Below, piece after piece: positions 49,687-59,064 of a stretch of 64,000 nt of DNA (its first letter is position 1; the number at the start of each line of letters is the position of its first letter). The position numbers and the translations under genes are program-made. The DNA is from Anaerolineaceae bacterium (GTDB taxonomy: Bacteria > Chloroflexota > Anaerolineae > Aggregatilineales > Phototrophicaceae), in contig NZXX01000013.1 of the NCBI GenBank assembly GCA_002702065.1, positions 248,001 through 312,000 on the forward strand, written 5' to 3'. A model generated the notes under the pieces. It was not told where the DNA came from. It saw nothing but the letters and a program-made list of their open reading frames with translations, and searched no databases.

Positions 49687-50094
49687 CTATGGATATTTTT
49701 GTGCAGCAATCAACGCGCGACGCGTACGTATACGCATATCGTCATTCAGCTTAAGTACAAAAACGGTTACACGACCAGTGGCAGATAAGGGTACAATTCG
49801 CGCACCAACCAGCTGGAAATGTTTATCCCATTTTTCACGGCGGGGATTATAAAGCATTGCAATATCTTCGGTTTCAGGATCGAAGGACGCAAAATCACTA
49901 CCTTTGTGCCGGTTACAGTCCATGCAGCTCAGACACAAATTATCTGCCACTGTCAAACCGCGATGTTTTTCAGGAATAACGTGATCGACTTCGTGTGTGT
50001 AAAGGCTATCTCGCTCGTGAAGCAGGCAATATTCGCAGCGGCCTTGTGCACGTTCGATTACCAGGCGACGCAATGCCTCTGCAATGTAGGTCAT
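49687..50094 (-). CDS. HNH endonuclease
   Basis: CEYC...EVDHVIPEKHRGLTVADNLCLSCMDCNRHKG. Confidence 0.92.
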   Translation of the reverse strand: MTYIAEALRRLVIERAQGRCEYCLLHERDSLYTHEVDHVIPEKHRGLTVADNLCLSCMDCNRHKGSDFASFDPETEDIAMLYNPRREKWDKHFQLVGARIVPLSATGRVTVFVLKLNDDMRIRTRRALIAAQKYP

Positions 50095-50345
50095 TTGGCA
50101 GCCAGTGTTTGGTGAGCCTTTGCCTTGAGCAGGGTTACAAAATGATTGATCTGGCTGGCTTCTTCTAATTCTGCACGTTCGTCGGAAGTGAGTGTGCCGC
50201 TACGATTAGCGTCCAGCAGATCGCGCAACCGGGCCTGTGCGGAATCCGACGCGTGGAAGGCAATAATCTGCTCTGGCGTGGGCGAGGAAAGCAGAAACGT
50301 GAGTACTTCTTCCTGAATGGTGGCTGAACCTGTGTAATCGGTCAT
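50091..50345 (-). CDS. Small protein paired with HNH endonuclease
   Basis: 4-bp overlap with the HNH start; TIQEEVLTFLLSSPTPEQIIAFHASDSAQARLRDLLDANRSGTLTSDERAELEE. Confidence 0.75.
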   Translation of the reverse strand: MTDYTGSATIQEEVLTFLLSSPTPEQIIAFHASDSAQARLRDLLDANRSGTLTSDERAELEEASQINHFVTLLKAKAHQTLAAK

Positions 50346-50442
50346 CCGTCAGGCTCTCGCTAATTGGTTCAATACCTGGATTTTATGCGCAGTGACTCCT
50401 GCAGGTCAAGTGCAATACCACGTGCCTACACTGCTTGCGACC

Positions 50443-52371
50443 CTACAGGCTGGCGGATTCGGCGGCGACCTGCCACAGACGCACCGTACCATCAGCGCTG
50501 CCGGACGCCAGCAAATGGCCATCCGGGCTGAAGGTAACTGTGTTGACATCCCACGTGTGACCTTCGAGGACAGCCACCTGCTGGCCCGATTCCACTTCCC
50601 AGATGCGCACCGTCCGGTCGGCGCTGCCCGTGGCCACATAACGGCTGTCCGGGCTGAAGGCGATGCTCCAGATATTGCCGGTGTGGCCGCTGAGCGTGGT
50701 ATGAATGTCTCCGGTACCGAGGTCCACCAGATTAACCGTGTTGTTCCAGTAGGCCGAAGCGACATATTGTTTGTTCGGGCTGAACAACATACTGGTAACG
50801 CCATCTGCCGCACCGGCTGTACAGGCCACGTTAAAATTGTCCAGTTCGGCCAGCTCGGTCACGTCATCCACACCTTCGGATGGCAGCAGGCTGCCGTCGG
50901 CGCTCAGGTTCAGATGGCGGATGGGGCCACCGAGGTTGGTCAAGGCGGCGCGTTCCTGACCGGTGGCGGCGTCCCACAGGCGCGCGCTGGAATCTTCGCC
51001 ACCCGTCGCCACTGCCTGCCCATCCGGGCTGAAGACCACACTCAGCACCCGGCCCTGATGCCCGCTAATTGTATTGGTGGTGCGTCCGTCGGTGCCATCG
51101 CGGAATTCGAGCACGCCGACTTCGGTGCCTACCGCGATTGTCCCGCCGGATGGGCTAACAGCCAGCGCCTCGACCGTGCCATGATCCGCTGGTAAGCTGA
51201 CCAACTGCTGCCCGGCCCCCACATCCCACAGGTTAACCGCGCCGGGGTTGCCAAACGCGTCTCCCCCACCTGCGACCAGCGTCGTTCCGGCGGGGTTGAA
51301 CGCCAGCGCATTGACTCCGCCCCCATGCCAACCGGTCAGGCGGGCGATTTCCGCCCCGTCGGTCAGGCTGCGAATCTGTAAATCGCCGGTCTGTGACACC
51401 GAAGCGACCTGTTCACCATCCGGGCTGAGGGCGAGATGTACGATAAGGCCCTCCAGCGTGCGAACAGAATCGCCACTGCTGATGGACCACACCTGAGTCG
51501 CGGCACCCGCCGTGACCACATGCTCACCATCCGGCGCAAAGGCGATGTCCAGATGCCCGGTCAGGCTGTCTTGTGCCGCATGCGAGTCTGTATCCCAGAC
51601 ATGAACCGTGCCATCGGTCGCCGCGGCGGCCAGCAGCGTACTATCCGGGCTGAAAGCCAGCGACTCGATCTCAAAGTTGGTCAAGCCTTGCAACACCGCG
51701 ATCTGTTCCTGGGTGACGGCATCCCACAGAATGACCATGTTGTTGTTGATGCGACTGCCCGACGCGATGAAACGGCCATCCGGGCTGTAGGCCACGCTGG
51801 TAATGGTGTTTTCGTGACCGGGGAGCGTCGCAACGGTTTCGCCGGATTCAACATCCCACAGGCGCAGCGTGCTGTCAAAACCGCCAGAAACAATCATGGT
51901 GTCGTCCGGTGAAAAAGCAACGGATTCCACCTGCCCGTTATGACCTTCCAGCAGAGTCCGCGGCGTACCAGCGGCCATATCCCACAGGCGCAGCGTCTTG
52001 TCCCAGCCGCCAGACACCAGCAGGCGACCATCGCTGCTGAAGTCGATGCTGCTGACCGGGGCGGTGTGCCCTTGTAAAAAGCGCGGTGCCGCATCCAGAT
52101 CATGCGCTTCATAGAGCCAGATTCCGGCTGCGGTCGCTGCGGCCAGGGTCTCGCCATCCGGTGACCACGCCAGATCGTTGATCCACCCTCGCCCCAGGGT
52201 CGCCACCGGCAGAATATCATCAGCCAGGGTGATGGGGTCGGGCACAGCGGTAGGTGTCAGGCTGATGGCCGGTGCCTGCGGGCGGTTGAGCGTTAACGCA
52301 GCGGCGGCACTCAATACGGCCACTATCACAAACAGGCCGACAATTTTAATATTCAACAGGCTGCGGATCAT
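50443..52371 (-). CDS. WD40-repeat protein with N-terminal TM
   Basis: Many VAFSPDG...LRLWD repeats; TM IKIVGLFVIVAVLSAAAAL. Confidence 0.9.
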   Translation of the reverse strand: MIRSLLNIKIVGLFVIVAVLSAAAALTLNRPQAPAISLTPTAVPDPITLADDILPVATLGRGWINDLAWSPDGETLAAATAAGIWLYEAHDLDAAPRFLQGHTAPVSSIDFSSDGRLLVSGGWDKTLRLWDMAAGTPRTLLEGHNGQVESVAFSPDDTMIVSGGFDSTLRLWDVESGETVATLPGHENTITSVAYSPDGRFIASGSRINNNMVILWDAVTQEQIAVLQGLTNFEIESLAFSPDSTLLAAAATDGTVHVWDTDSHAAQDSLTGHLDIAFAPDGEHVVTAGAATQVWSISSGDSVRTLEGLIVHLALSPDGEQVASVSQTGDLQIRSLTDGAEIARLTGWHGGGVNALAFNPAGTTLVAGGGDAFGNPGAVNLWDVGAGQQLVSLPADHGTVEALAVSPSGGTIAVGTEVGVLEFRDGTDGRTTNTISGHQGRVLSVVFSPDGQAVATGGEDSSARLWDAATGQERAALTNLGGPIRHLNLSADGSLLPSEGVDDVTELAELDNFNVACTAGAADGVTSMLFSPNKQYVASAYWNNTVNLVDLGTGDIHTTLSGHTGNIWSIAFSPDSRYVATGSADRTVRIWEVESGQQVAVLEGHTWDVNTVTFSPDGHLLASGSADGTVRLWQVAAESASL

Positions 52372-52511
52372 GGATGCGCTTTCGGGTCTATGCGGCGGAA
52401 TCACAACCGTTATTTAAGATTAAGAAAGGATTGAGAACAATAGGCTTTAGGGACTAGGTGTTTGAAAGAACGCGGAACTCAAGATGGGGCGCAGCGTTTT
52501 GTTAGGCCCAT

Positions 52512-53126
52512 TCATTCTTGCCGATTCACCGATGTCGCTTTGATCGTGTCATAATAATGATTCTCCCCGATATCCTCGTACTCACGCGTGACGTGTAAGC
52601 CAACTTCAGAAAGCAGCTTTCGATATTCTGCCGCACCGAGCGAGCGTGATTCCAGGTCTGTCATGCCATCATTCCACACCAGGGGTTCAGTGCCACAGCT
52701 CGATGTGAACAGAAAGCGACCACCAGGCAAGAGTATGTCGGCAACCCTTTGGATAAGGTACCGCTGCTCTTCCGGTTGAAGCAGGAAGATCAGCCCCCAC
52801 GCGACGACACCGTCGAAAGTCCGATTGAAGAACGACGATTCCACAACGGACTCACATGCAACCGGTACGTCTGGCAGGTTGTGTCGGAACGCCTCCACCA
52901 AAGACGGCGCCGCATCGACACCATAGACATTCAACTGTTCGTCTACCAGGACTTTCGTAATGGGCAAACCCGTCCCGCAGCCTAAGTCGATGACAGCGGC
53001 CCCAGGGGGTAGTGTGCGAGCCCAGTCGCGCACCTCTCGCGTCCCTACGGCAGTCGAAGGCGCACGCCCTCGGCCTGCAAGAAACGCGGCAGCCACCCGC
53101 TCATATCCATTGGATTGGTCCATCAT
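52512..53126 (-). CDS. Class I SAM-dependent methyltransferase
   Basis: AVIDLGCGTGLPITKVL and LPGGRFLFTSS. Confidence 0.9.
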   Translation of the reverse strand: MMDQSNGYERVAAAFLAGRGRAPSTAVGTREVRDWARTLPPGAAVIDLGCGTGLPITKVLVDEQLNVYGVDAAPSLVEAFRHNLPDVPVACESVVESSFFNRTFDGVVAWGLIFLLQPEEQRYLIQRVADILLPGGRFLFTSSCGTEPLVWNDGMTDLESRSLGAAEYRKLLSEVGLHVTREYEDIGENHYYDTIKATSVNRQE

Positions 53127-53348
53127 AACCTCATGTTAGCCCACGTTCCTAATGAGTACATACAGAGCATTGCGGTGTATTTTGCCACTATACACCCGAT
53201 CTGGTTCAGAATAGAAATGCTGCTGGATAGGTTGCTTGGGTTCCAAAGTCTTTCAGTAACCTGCAAGGGAGGGTTGTGCTTCGTGGAAAACGATGGCCAG
53301 CACATCAGGGTTGGCTGACATGCTGACCATTTATTGACCGTGTTATGG

Positions 53349-54200
53349 CTAGACCATCGTGTTCGACATTTTGCCGAGTTTTTCGATCTCGACGGTGACT
53401 TCGTCGCCCGGCTTCATCCAGACCTTGGGGTTCATGCCCAGGATAACGCCTTCGGGTGTGCCGGTGGTGATGATGTCGCCGGCTTCAAGCGTCATGTACT
53501 GGCTGGCATAGCTGACCACTTCCGCCACCGAGAAGATCATATCCGCCGTGTTGGAGTTCTGGCGCAGTTCGCCGTTCAGCCAGCACTTCAGGTTGAGGGC
53601 CTGCGGGTCGCCGACTTCGTCCGCCGTCACCAGCCACGGGCCGATGGGCATGAACTTGTCCAGCGTCTTGCCGAGCAGCCACTGGCTGGTGCGCATCTGC
53701 AAGTCACGGGCGCTCAGGTCATTGCCGGTGGCATATCCCACCACATGATCGAGCGCATCCTCGACGGAAACGTCGCGGGTTTGCTTGCCGATGACAGCCA
53801 CCAGTTCGACTTCGTAATCGTACTCGACAGCGGCATCCGGCAGCGGAACGGGGTCGCCGGGGGCGGCAATCGTGTTGTTGAACTTGGAGAACAGCACCGG
53901 GGAGGTCGGGGTGGCCGCGCCGGACTCAGCCGCGTGACGGGCATAGTTGAGGCCCACGCAGATAATCTTGCCGGGGTATGGCACGCAAGGTCCGGGCTGC
54001 ACGCTGTCGGTAGGCAGCAGCGCTGCTTCGGGCGGATTGGCGGCCAGTTCGCGCAGCGCGTCGAGCGCCACTTCCCCACCAGCCAACACCGCATCCATGG
54101 TGGTGGGTACTTCCGCCAGGCCCGCCGCGGCAACATCCACCACACCGGCCTCGGTCTGAATCCCTAAACGCAAATCGGGTTGGATCGTCAATAGTTTCAT
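53349..54200 (-). CDS. Fumarylacetoacetate hydrolase family protein
   Basis: KIICVGLNYARHAAESG, DYEVELVAVIGK and GDIITTGTPEGVILGM. Confidence 0.92.
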   Translation of the reverse strand: MKLLTIQPDLRLGIQTEAGVVDVAAAGLAEVPTTMDAVLAGGEVALDALRELAANPPEAALLPTDSVQPGPCVPYPGKIICVGLNYARHAAESGAATPTSPVLFSKFNNTIAAPGDPVPLPDAAVEYDYEVELVAVIGKQTRDVSVEDALDHVVGYATGNDLSARDLQMRTSQWLLGKTLDKFMPIGPWLVTADEVGDPQALNLKCWLNGELRQNSNTADMIFSVAEVVSYASQYMTLEAGDIITTGTPEGVILGMNPKVWMKPGDEVTVEIEKLGKMSNTMV

Positions 54201-54473
54201 GATCGGCATATCTCCTGAATGCAGTTATCTCAAACGGCACGAGCATACCTCATATTGAGGCGACCAATCCAGCGTTCATACTCGAGTATTGTTTATCGAT
54301 ACAGGGTCTTTACAATTTACGGACAAGATCATTCGTGGATTGAAAATTAATTTATAGTTGGTGAATTAGGTAAAAATTCATTTAAATTAATTGAAAGTCA
54401 ATCCTAAAACCTCTATGCTAAAGTCACTCCACAAGGGAGGAGATTGACCATATTCAAGCAAAGGCTCTTTACC

Positions 54474-55505
54474 ATGTTTAACAGACGACTTTCAAAACTC
54501 GCAGTCCCGGTTCTCATTATGGGGCTGGCGTTTGCCGCAACCAGCGCCTCCGCCCAAACGCTGGCCTGTTCAATCAATGCGCCAGCGTCGATTGATGAAA
54601 ACCAGACGCTGACCATTACATTTGAATGTGATGACATCCCGGCGCCGGGTGTATTCGGTGTGGAGCTGGATCACAGCGTCGATGCCACCAGCATCACGGC
54701 TTCCAGCGGCGGCCTGAAGGTGGGTGTTCCCACTGTGGAATACATCGCCAGCCGGGGCTCAACCTCCGATGCTTATACCGATGGCAACATCTTCGATACG
54801 CTGGCAACCATTGATCTGAAGAACCTGCATGATGAAACCGGCGGCCTGTATGTGGTCAGCCTCAACAATGAGAGCGGCGCCCAGACACCTGCTACCGGCA
54901 GCAAGACTATTTCCAGCACCAGCTACTACCTGCCGCAGCCGGGCACCCTGACCATTAACGTGGATAACTTCATTCTGGGTGACCAGAACGGTCAGCAGCT
55001 GGCCGACGACCATACCATTACATCCGTCAATATCACGGTGAACGACCTGCCGCTGGCCTCGCTGGTGGGCAATATCGAGCGCGAAGCCTATGACGGCACC
55101 AACACAGACCTGACCGCCCTGACCATTACCATCGATGACGCAGCACCGGTCTCGGTGGTGGAAGATGCTGGTGGTGATGGCGCCGACTTCACGTATGCCG
55201 AAACACTGGCACTGACCAGCACCCTGGTTGTGGATGCCGACTCGCACCTGGGCTGCACCGACGCCACATTCGCCCTGCTGGACGAGGACAACACACTGGG
55301 CACACTGGTGCTGCTGGCCGGCGATGTCAACGACGACGACACCATCAACATTACCGACAGCACCGCCATCGGGCTGGACTTCGGCAATGCCATGCTGGCT
55401 GACGAAGCCGTCGACATCAACGACGATCAGATTATCAACGTGCTTGATCTGATCCATGTGGGCCGCAACTACGCCGAAACCGCCGGTACCTGCAGCTTCT
55501 CGTAA
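54474..55505 (+). CDS. Secreted cohesin-like protein with C-terminal type I dockerin
   Basis: Signal peptide ending TSASAQ; two loops DVNDDDTINITD and DINDDQIINVLD. Confidence 0.8.
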   Translation: MFNRRLSKLAVPVLIMGLAFAATSASAQTLACSINAPASIDENQTLTITFECDDIPAPGVFGVELDHSVDATSITASSGGLKVGVPTVEYIASRGSTSDAYTDGNIFDTLATIDLKNLHDETGGLYVVSLNNESGAQTPATGSKTISSTSYYLPQPGTLTINVDNFILGDQNGQQLADDHTITSVNITVNDLPLASLVGNIEREAYDGTNTDLTALTITIDDAAPVSVVEDAGGDGADFTYAETLALTSTLVVDADSHLGCTDATFALLDEDNTLGTLVLLAGDVNDDDTINITDSTAIGLDFGNAMLADEAVDINDDQIINVLDLIHVGRNYAETAGTCSFS

Positions 55506-55533
55506 ACCACGCTGCGAAACCACGCACAGCCGA

Positions 55534-55558
55534 GGGGGGCATTTCCGCCCCCCTTTCT
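55534..55558 (+). terminator. Rho-independent terminator-like hairpin
   Basis: GGGGGGC atttcc GCCCCCC TTTCT. Confidence 0.7.
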
Positions 55559-55571
55559 ACCCGTTGAATGA

Positions 55572-56261
55572 ATGAACAGAAAGAATCACATCATGCGAGG
55601 TTTTATCACACGCACACTGCCAATTAGTGTGTTGACCGTCCTTATTCTGATCAGTGTCACCGCCGCGATGGCCCAGGTATACCCCAGTGTGGATGTCAGT
55701 CTGAACGCGTCGCGGGCCCAGATCAACGAACTTATCTATGCGGACGTAATGGTTCGCAACGGAGTCAATATTGCCGGTGCCGATGTGGAACTGGCTGTAG
55801 AGGGCAACTGCCTGCGGGTCGAAGGTATGGAACCGGGCAGCTATATGCCCACCAGCGGCGACCGGGGCTTCACCGTCTTTAAAGCAAATACCGAAACCAC
55901 CGCGCGGCTGGCCGCCAATGTACTGGGGCGCGAGAACGTGTTACAGGGCGATGGTGTCTTTTTCCGGGTGCCACTGCGGGTCGTCTGCAATGATAACGAC
56001 TCCACTACGGTACGCATTGCCCAGGCGCAGTTGGTCGATGACCAGTTAACTGAATTCAAGCTGGTTGATGGCCTGCTGAACACGACCAACGCGGTCCTGA
56101 CGGTCGGCGCAGAGAGTCTGCCGGTGGTGGCGGACGTCGCCGAACAGGTCACAGCGGAAAGCAGCTCACCGGCCAAAATGGTGATCGTCGTCCTCGCCGG
56201 GCTGCTGGGCATCGTCTTCCTGGTTGGTGGTATGACCTTCTGGCGGCGTTCGCGTCAGTAA
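55572..56261 (+). CDS. Cohesin-like domain protein with C-terminal TM anchor
   Basis: Signal peptide; VDVSLNASRAQINELIYADVMVRNGVNIAGADVEL; C-terminal VIVVLAGLLGIVFLVGGMTFWRRSRQ. Confidence 0.65.
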   Translation: MNRKNHIMRGFITRTLPISVLTVLILISVTAAMAQVYPSVDVSLNASRAQINELIYADVMVRNGVNIAGADVELAVEGNCLRVEGMEPGSYMPTSGDRGFTVFKANTETTARLAANVLGRENVLQGDGVFFRVPLRVVCNDNDSTTVRIAQAQLVDDQLTEFKLVDGLLNTTNAVLTVGAESLPVVADVAEQVTAESSSPAKMVIVVLAGLLGIVFLVGGMTFWRRSRQ

Positions 56262-56293
56262 GGGCAAGTCCCGCTCAAGCAAGTATTCGTACA

Positions 56294-56323
56294 CAGGGGC
56301 GGTTCGAATCTGGATCGCCCCTG
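56294..56323. repeat. Palindromic repeat
   Basis: CAGGGGCGGTTCGAATCTGGATCGCCCCTG. Confidence 0.5.
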
Positions 56324-56366
56324 TCAATCGCTTTCGTATCAGTCAGGTAAATAAAGAAGCAACGAC

Positions 56367-57647
56367 ATGTCTTTGAATCGTGGATGGATCATCATAGTAG
56401 CGGTGTGTTGCCTGGTGGCGATCATCGTGCCCAATTTCTCGGCGACGCTGAACCCGGAATCGACCGAGGAACCTGGGGTATCCACCGAGACAGAGACACC
56501 GACCCCAACCGCAACGCCCACCAACCCACCCACGATGACTGAAGCAGCACCCATCGAAACCACCCTGCCGACAGCGACGATGATGCTGCCTTCCAGCACG
56601 CCGCTGCCCACGCTGACCGCGACACCGGTGGTCGAGCAAACAGTCGAAGTCACGCCGGTTACAGAGGTTGCGACCGAGGCGACCATCATCCCCACCCAGC
56701 CAACCGAAACGCCAACCGTGTTATCGCCGGAGGTGACGCCAGAAGTGACCCCGGAAACCACTCAGGAGCCCGCGCCGACCCTGACAGCAACCCTGGCTGG
56801 CGAAGCAACTGCCGAAGTCACCGAGCCTGTTGAAATCGTCGCCACCGAGACTCCGGTGATCACCCCGACAGACGGCACCGCTACAGTGACGCCTGAAGTC
56901 ACCGAAACGGAACTGACCCCGACCCCAACACTGGATCTGACAGCGACCGTCACCGAGATACCGGCTACATCCACCGAAACACCGAATGTCTGGGTCGTGG
57001 TCGGGCAGCAATCGCTGCTGGCAGGCGAGACGACATCGGTACAGGTGCTGATCGACTGCACGGTGGGAAGCTGCGACGGTGTTGAGATCGTCCTGGGCTA
57101 TGATCCGGCGCTGGTGCAGGTGCTGAATGTTCGCGCTGGTGAATATCTGCTGCGGACCGAGAATGCCCTGTCGCCCGCCGACGTGGTTATTGATGCCGTT
57201 CAGCACACCATTTCGGCGGCGTTTCACAAAATTAACGAAGGGGCACAGCCTACCAACGGCAGTGGTGTCCTGCTCGAAATTGATGTGATGGGCTTTGGCG
57301 CCGGGATCAGCTCGCTGGATGTGCAGCAGGTGGTCATTCTGGACCTGCTGGGCAATCCGGTGGATGCGACCGGTAGTGCTGGTGCTGTGGTGGTCCTGGA
57401 AGCGCCTACCTTAACCCCGACATTGACACTGACAGCAACCCTCGAACCATCCCCAACCATGACGGCTACCCCAACCGAAGTGTGCCTGCCGCTGGATGTC
57501 ACCTCGCTGGATCTGGAACAGATGCGGCAGACCTATGGCACCCTTGGCACAGCGCCGGATTTCCGCGAGGATGTCAACGGCGATGGCACCGTCAATATTC
57601 TCGATCTGGCTCTGGTTGCCAACGGCCACCTTTGTTCCCCGAATTGA
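56367..57647 (+). CDS. TM-anchored Thr/Pro-linker, cohesin, linker, dockerin-like protein
   Basis: N-terminal TM; T/P/E linker; VVVGQQSLLAGETTSVQVLIDC...GVEIVLGYDPALVQVLNV cohesin; DVNGDGTVNILD dockerin loop. Confidence 0.8.
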   Translation: MSLNRGWIIIVAVCCLVAIIVPNFSATLNPESTEEPGVSTETETPTPTATPTNPPTMTEAAPIETTLPTATMMLPSSTPLPTLTATPVVEQTVEVTPVTEVATEATIIPTQPTETPTVLSPEVTPEVTPETTQEPAPTLTATLAGEATAEVTEPVEIVATETPVITPTDGTATVTPEVTETELTPTPTLDLTATVTEIPATSTETPNVWVVVGQQSLLAGETTSVQVLIDCTVGSCDGVEIVLGYDPALVQVLNVRAGEYLLRTENALSPADVVIDAVQHTISAAFHKINEGAQPTNGSGVLLEIDVMGFGAGISSLDVQQVVILDLLGNPVDATGSAGAVVVLEAPTLTPTLTLTATLEPSPTMTATPTEVCLPLDVTSLDLEQMRQTYGTLGTAPDFREDVNGDGTVNILDLALVANGHLCSPN

Positions 57648-57850
57648 CCGGCTGTGCCTGCTAATCGAGGTTAGCAGGTAGCTGTTTCTAACAGCACGGT
57701 GCATATAACCGTATTTCAGGATTTTAAACCTTTTGAATTTGTGAAAAATTCGTGAAAATTTCGGTTTCGTAAGAATTTTTAGGCGCTCTGTAATGTCCAT
57801 CAGGCATTATTGCAAGGCTTTTCTGAGGAGGAGAACGCTTAGAAACGCTT

Positions 57851-58507
57851 ATGGACATTCAAATCGAAATCAATGGCGAAATTGTCGATGTGCAGGATTT
57901 GCAGACGCAGATGGGCAGCCCCACTGCGCAGGCCCTACGTCGGTTGGTCGAGCAGGTTGAGCAGCATGTCAGCCCGACCTGTGACATCCATCACCAGGCA
58001 CCGCTGATGACCATTGTGGTGACGGACCGGCAGCGGATGGGTGTGCGCATCAGCGGCTGCTGCGAAGCCTTCGTGGGGAGCATTCACAAAGAGTTGAAAG
58101 CTATCTTCGAAGCTGCCAACCGGCTGGCGACCAGCACGACGAGCGGCATGCTCATGAATCTGGTCGTGGGTGTAAGGGGGACAGACAAGGTTTTCGCTTT
58201 TGAGGTAGCCCGCTTCAACCGGTTGGTGATTGGGCGGATCGACCCGGTTACTGGCCACCGCCCGGATATTGACCTGTCGTCTTATGGTGCTTATGAAAAC
58301 GGGGTTTCGCGCCGCCATGCATCCATTCTCAAAATGAAGCACGGCATTTACCTGATGGATGAAGGCAGCCCGAATGGCACATTCCTGAACGACCGCCGCC
58401 TGCCCCCCAACGAGCCACATGCCCTGACCTATGGCGATCATATCCGCATAGGCCGCCTGGTGCTGGAGGTCACGCTGGATTATCCGCAGCGGGTTGCATC
58501 ATCGTGA
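57851..58507 (+). CDS. FHA domain protein
   Basis: IGRIDPVTGHRPDIDLSSYGAYENGVSRRHASI...DEGSPNGTFLNDRRL. Confidence 0.9.
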   Translation: MDIQIEINGEIVDVQDLQTQMGSPTAQALRRLVEQVEQHVSPTCDIHHQAPLMTIVVTDRQRMGVRISGCCEAFVGSIHKELKAIFEAANRLATSTTSGMLMNLVVGVRGTDKVFAFEVARFNRLVIGRIDPVTGHRPDIDLSSYGAYENGVSRRHASILKMKHGIYLMDEGSPNGTFLNDRRLPPNEPHALTYGDHIRIGRLVLEVTLDYPQRVASS

Positions 58508-58635
58508 TTTATTTGTGAATTAGAACACAATATGATTTTCATTGTTTATTTTTCACCATGAGGAAAACCCCCGACTTCGCCCGTCAGTGGCGTTTTTATT
58601 TCCCTGTTTCCAGTTGGTTAATTTAAACGAGGTGC

Positions 58636-58664
58636 TTGCGTACAGGGGAAAGATGATATAGAAT
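58636..58664 (+). promoter_or_regulatory. Candidate plus-strand promoter of the PrimPol leader
   Basis: TTGCGT, 17-nt spacer, TAGAAT. Confidence 0.35.
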
Positions 58665-58678
58665 ACATAACACGGTTT

Positions 58679-58758
58679 AAAAAAGCAAAGTGGGCACACG
58701 ACCATGTGCCCACTGGCTAAACCGTATCGAGCCCGCGCCAACAGGATTCGATAGGATG
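58679..58758 (-). ncRNA. Candidate approx. 80-nt antisense RNA ending in an intrinsic terminator
   Basis: Strong minus-strand promoter 58765-58792; TATCGA/TCGATA stem; GTGGGCACA tggtcg TGTGCCCAC followed by TTTGCTTTTTT. Confidence 0.55.
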
Positions 58759-58764
58759 AACTCA

Positions 58765-58792
58765 ATTATAGCACAAATCACCAATAATGCAA
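58765..58792 (-). promoter_or_regulatory. Near-consensus sigma70-type promoter with extended -10
   Basis: Minus strand TTGCAT, 16 nt, TATAAT preceded by TGN. Confidence 0.6.
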
Positions 58793-58900
58793 AAGTTGAG
58801 GGAATCTCTAACGAAGCGATTGGCGGCACAGGAAGGCACTAAAAATGGAGCCCTGACCGCACATACGTTCTAATATTTATTGGCTTACGCACTCAGTCCC

Positions 58901-59001
58901 TATAAAGGCGAAAGCCCGGTTTCCCTGCTTTAGTTTCTCAGGCTGATTCAGGTAAACGGGCCTATTGAGGAGATGCCTAAGCATCGGTATATGCGCTATT
59001 T
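58901..59001 (-). ncRNA. Second candidate structured RNA
   Basis: Downstream of minus promoter 59008-59036; GATGC-TTAG-GCATC hairpin, CCCGTTTACCTG/CAGGGAAACCGGG stem, GGC-TTTC-GCC then TTTATA. Confidence 0.4.
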
Positions 59002-59007
59002 CCCTGA

Positions 59008-59036
59008 ATTATAGCGCAAAAAACGTCGATTCGCAA
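59008..59036 (-). promoter_or_regulatory. Near-consensus sigma70-type promoter
   Basis: Minus strand TTGCGA, 17-nt spacer, TATAAT. Confidence 0.55.
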
Positions 59037-59064
59037 CAGGCAAATCCCTCAAGTAAGGTTAAAT

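Noticed and set aside
56290-56325. tRNA-like GGTTCGAATC sequence
   Set aside because: No D-arm or anticodon arm upstream; better explained by a dispersed palindromic repeat
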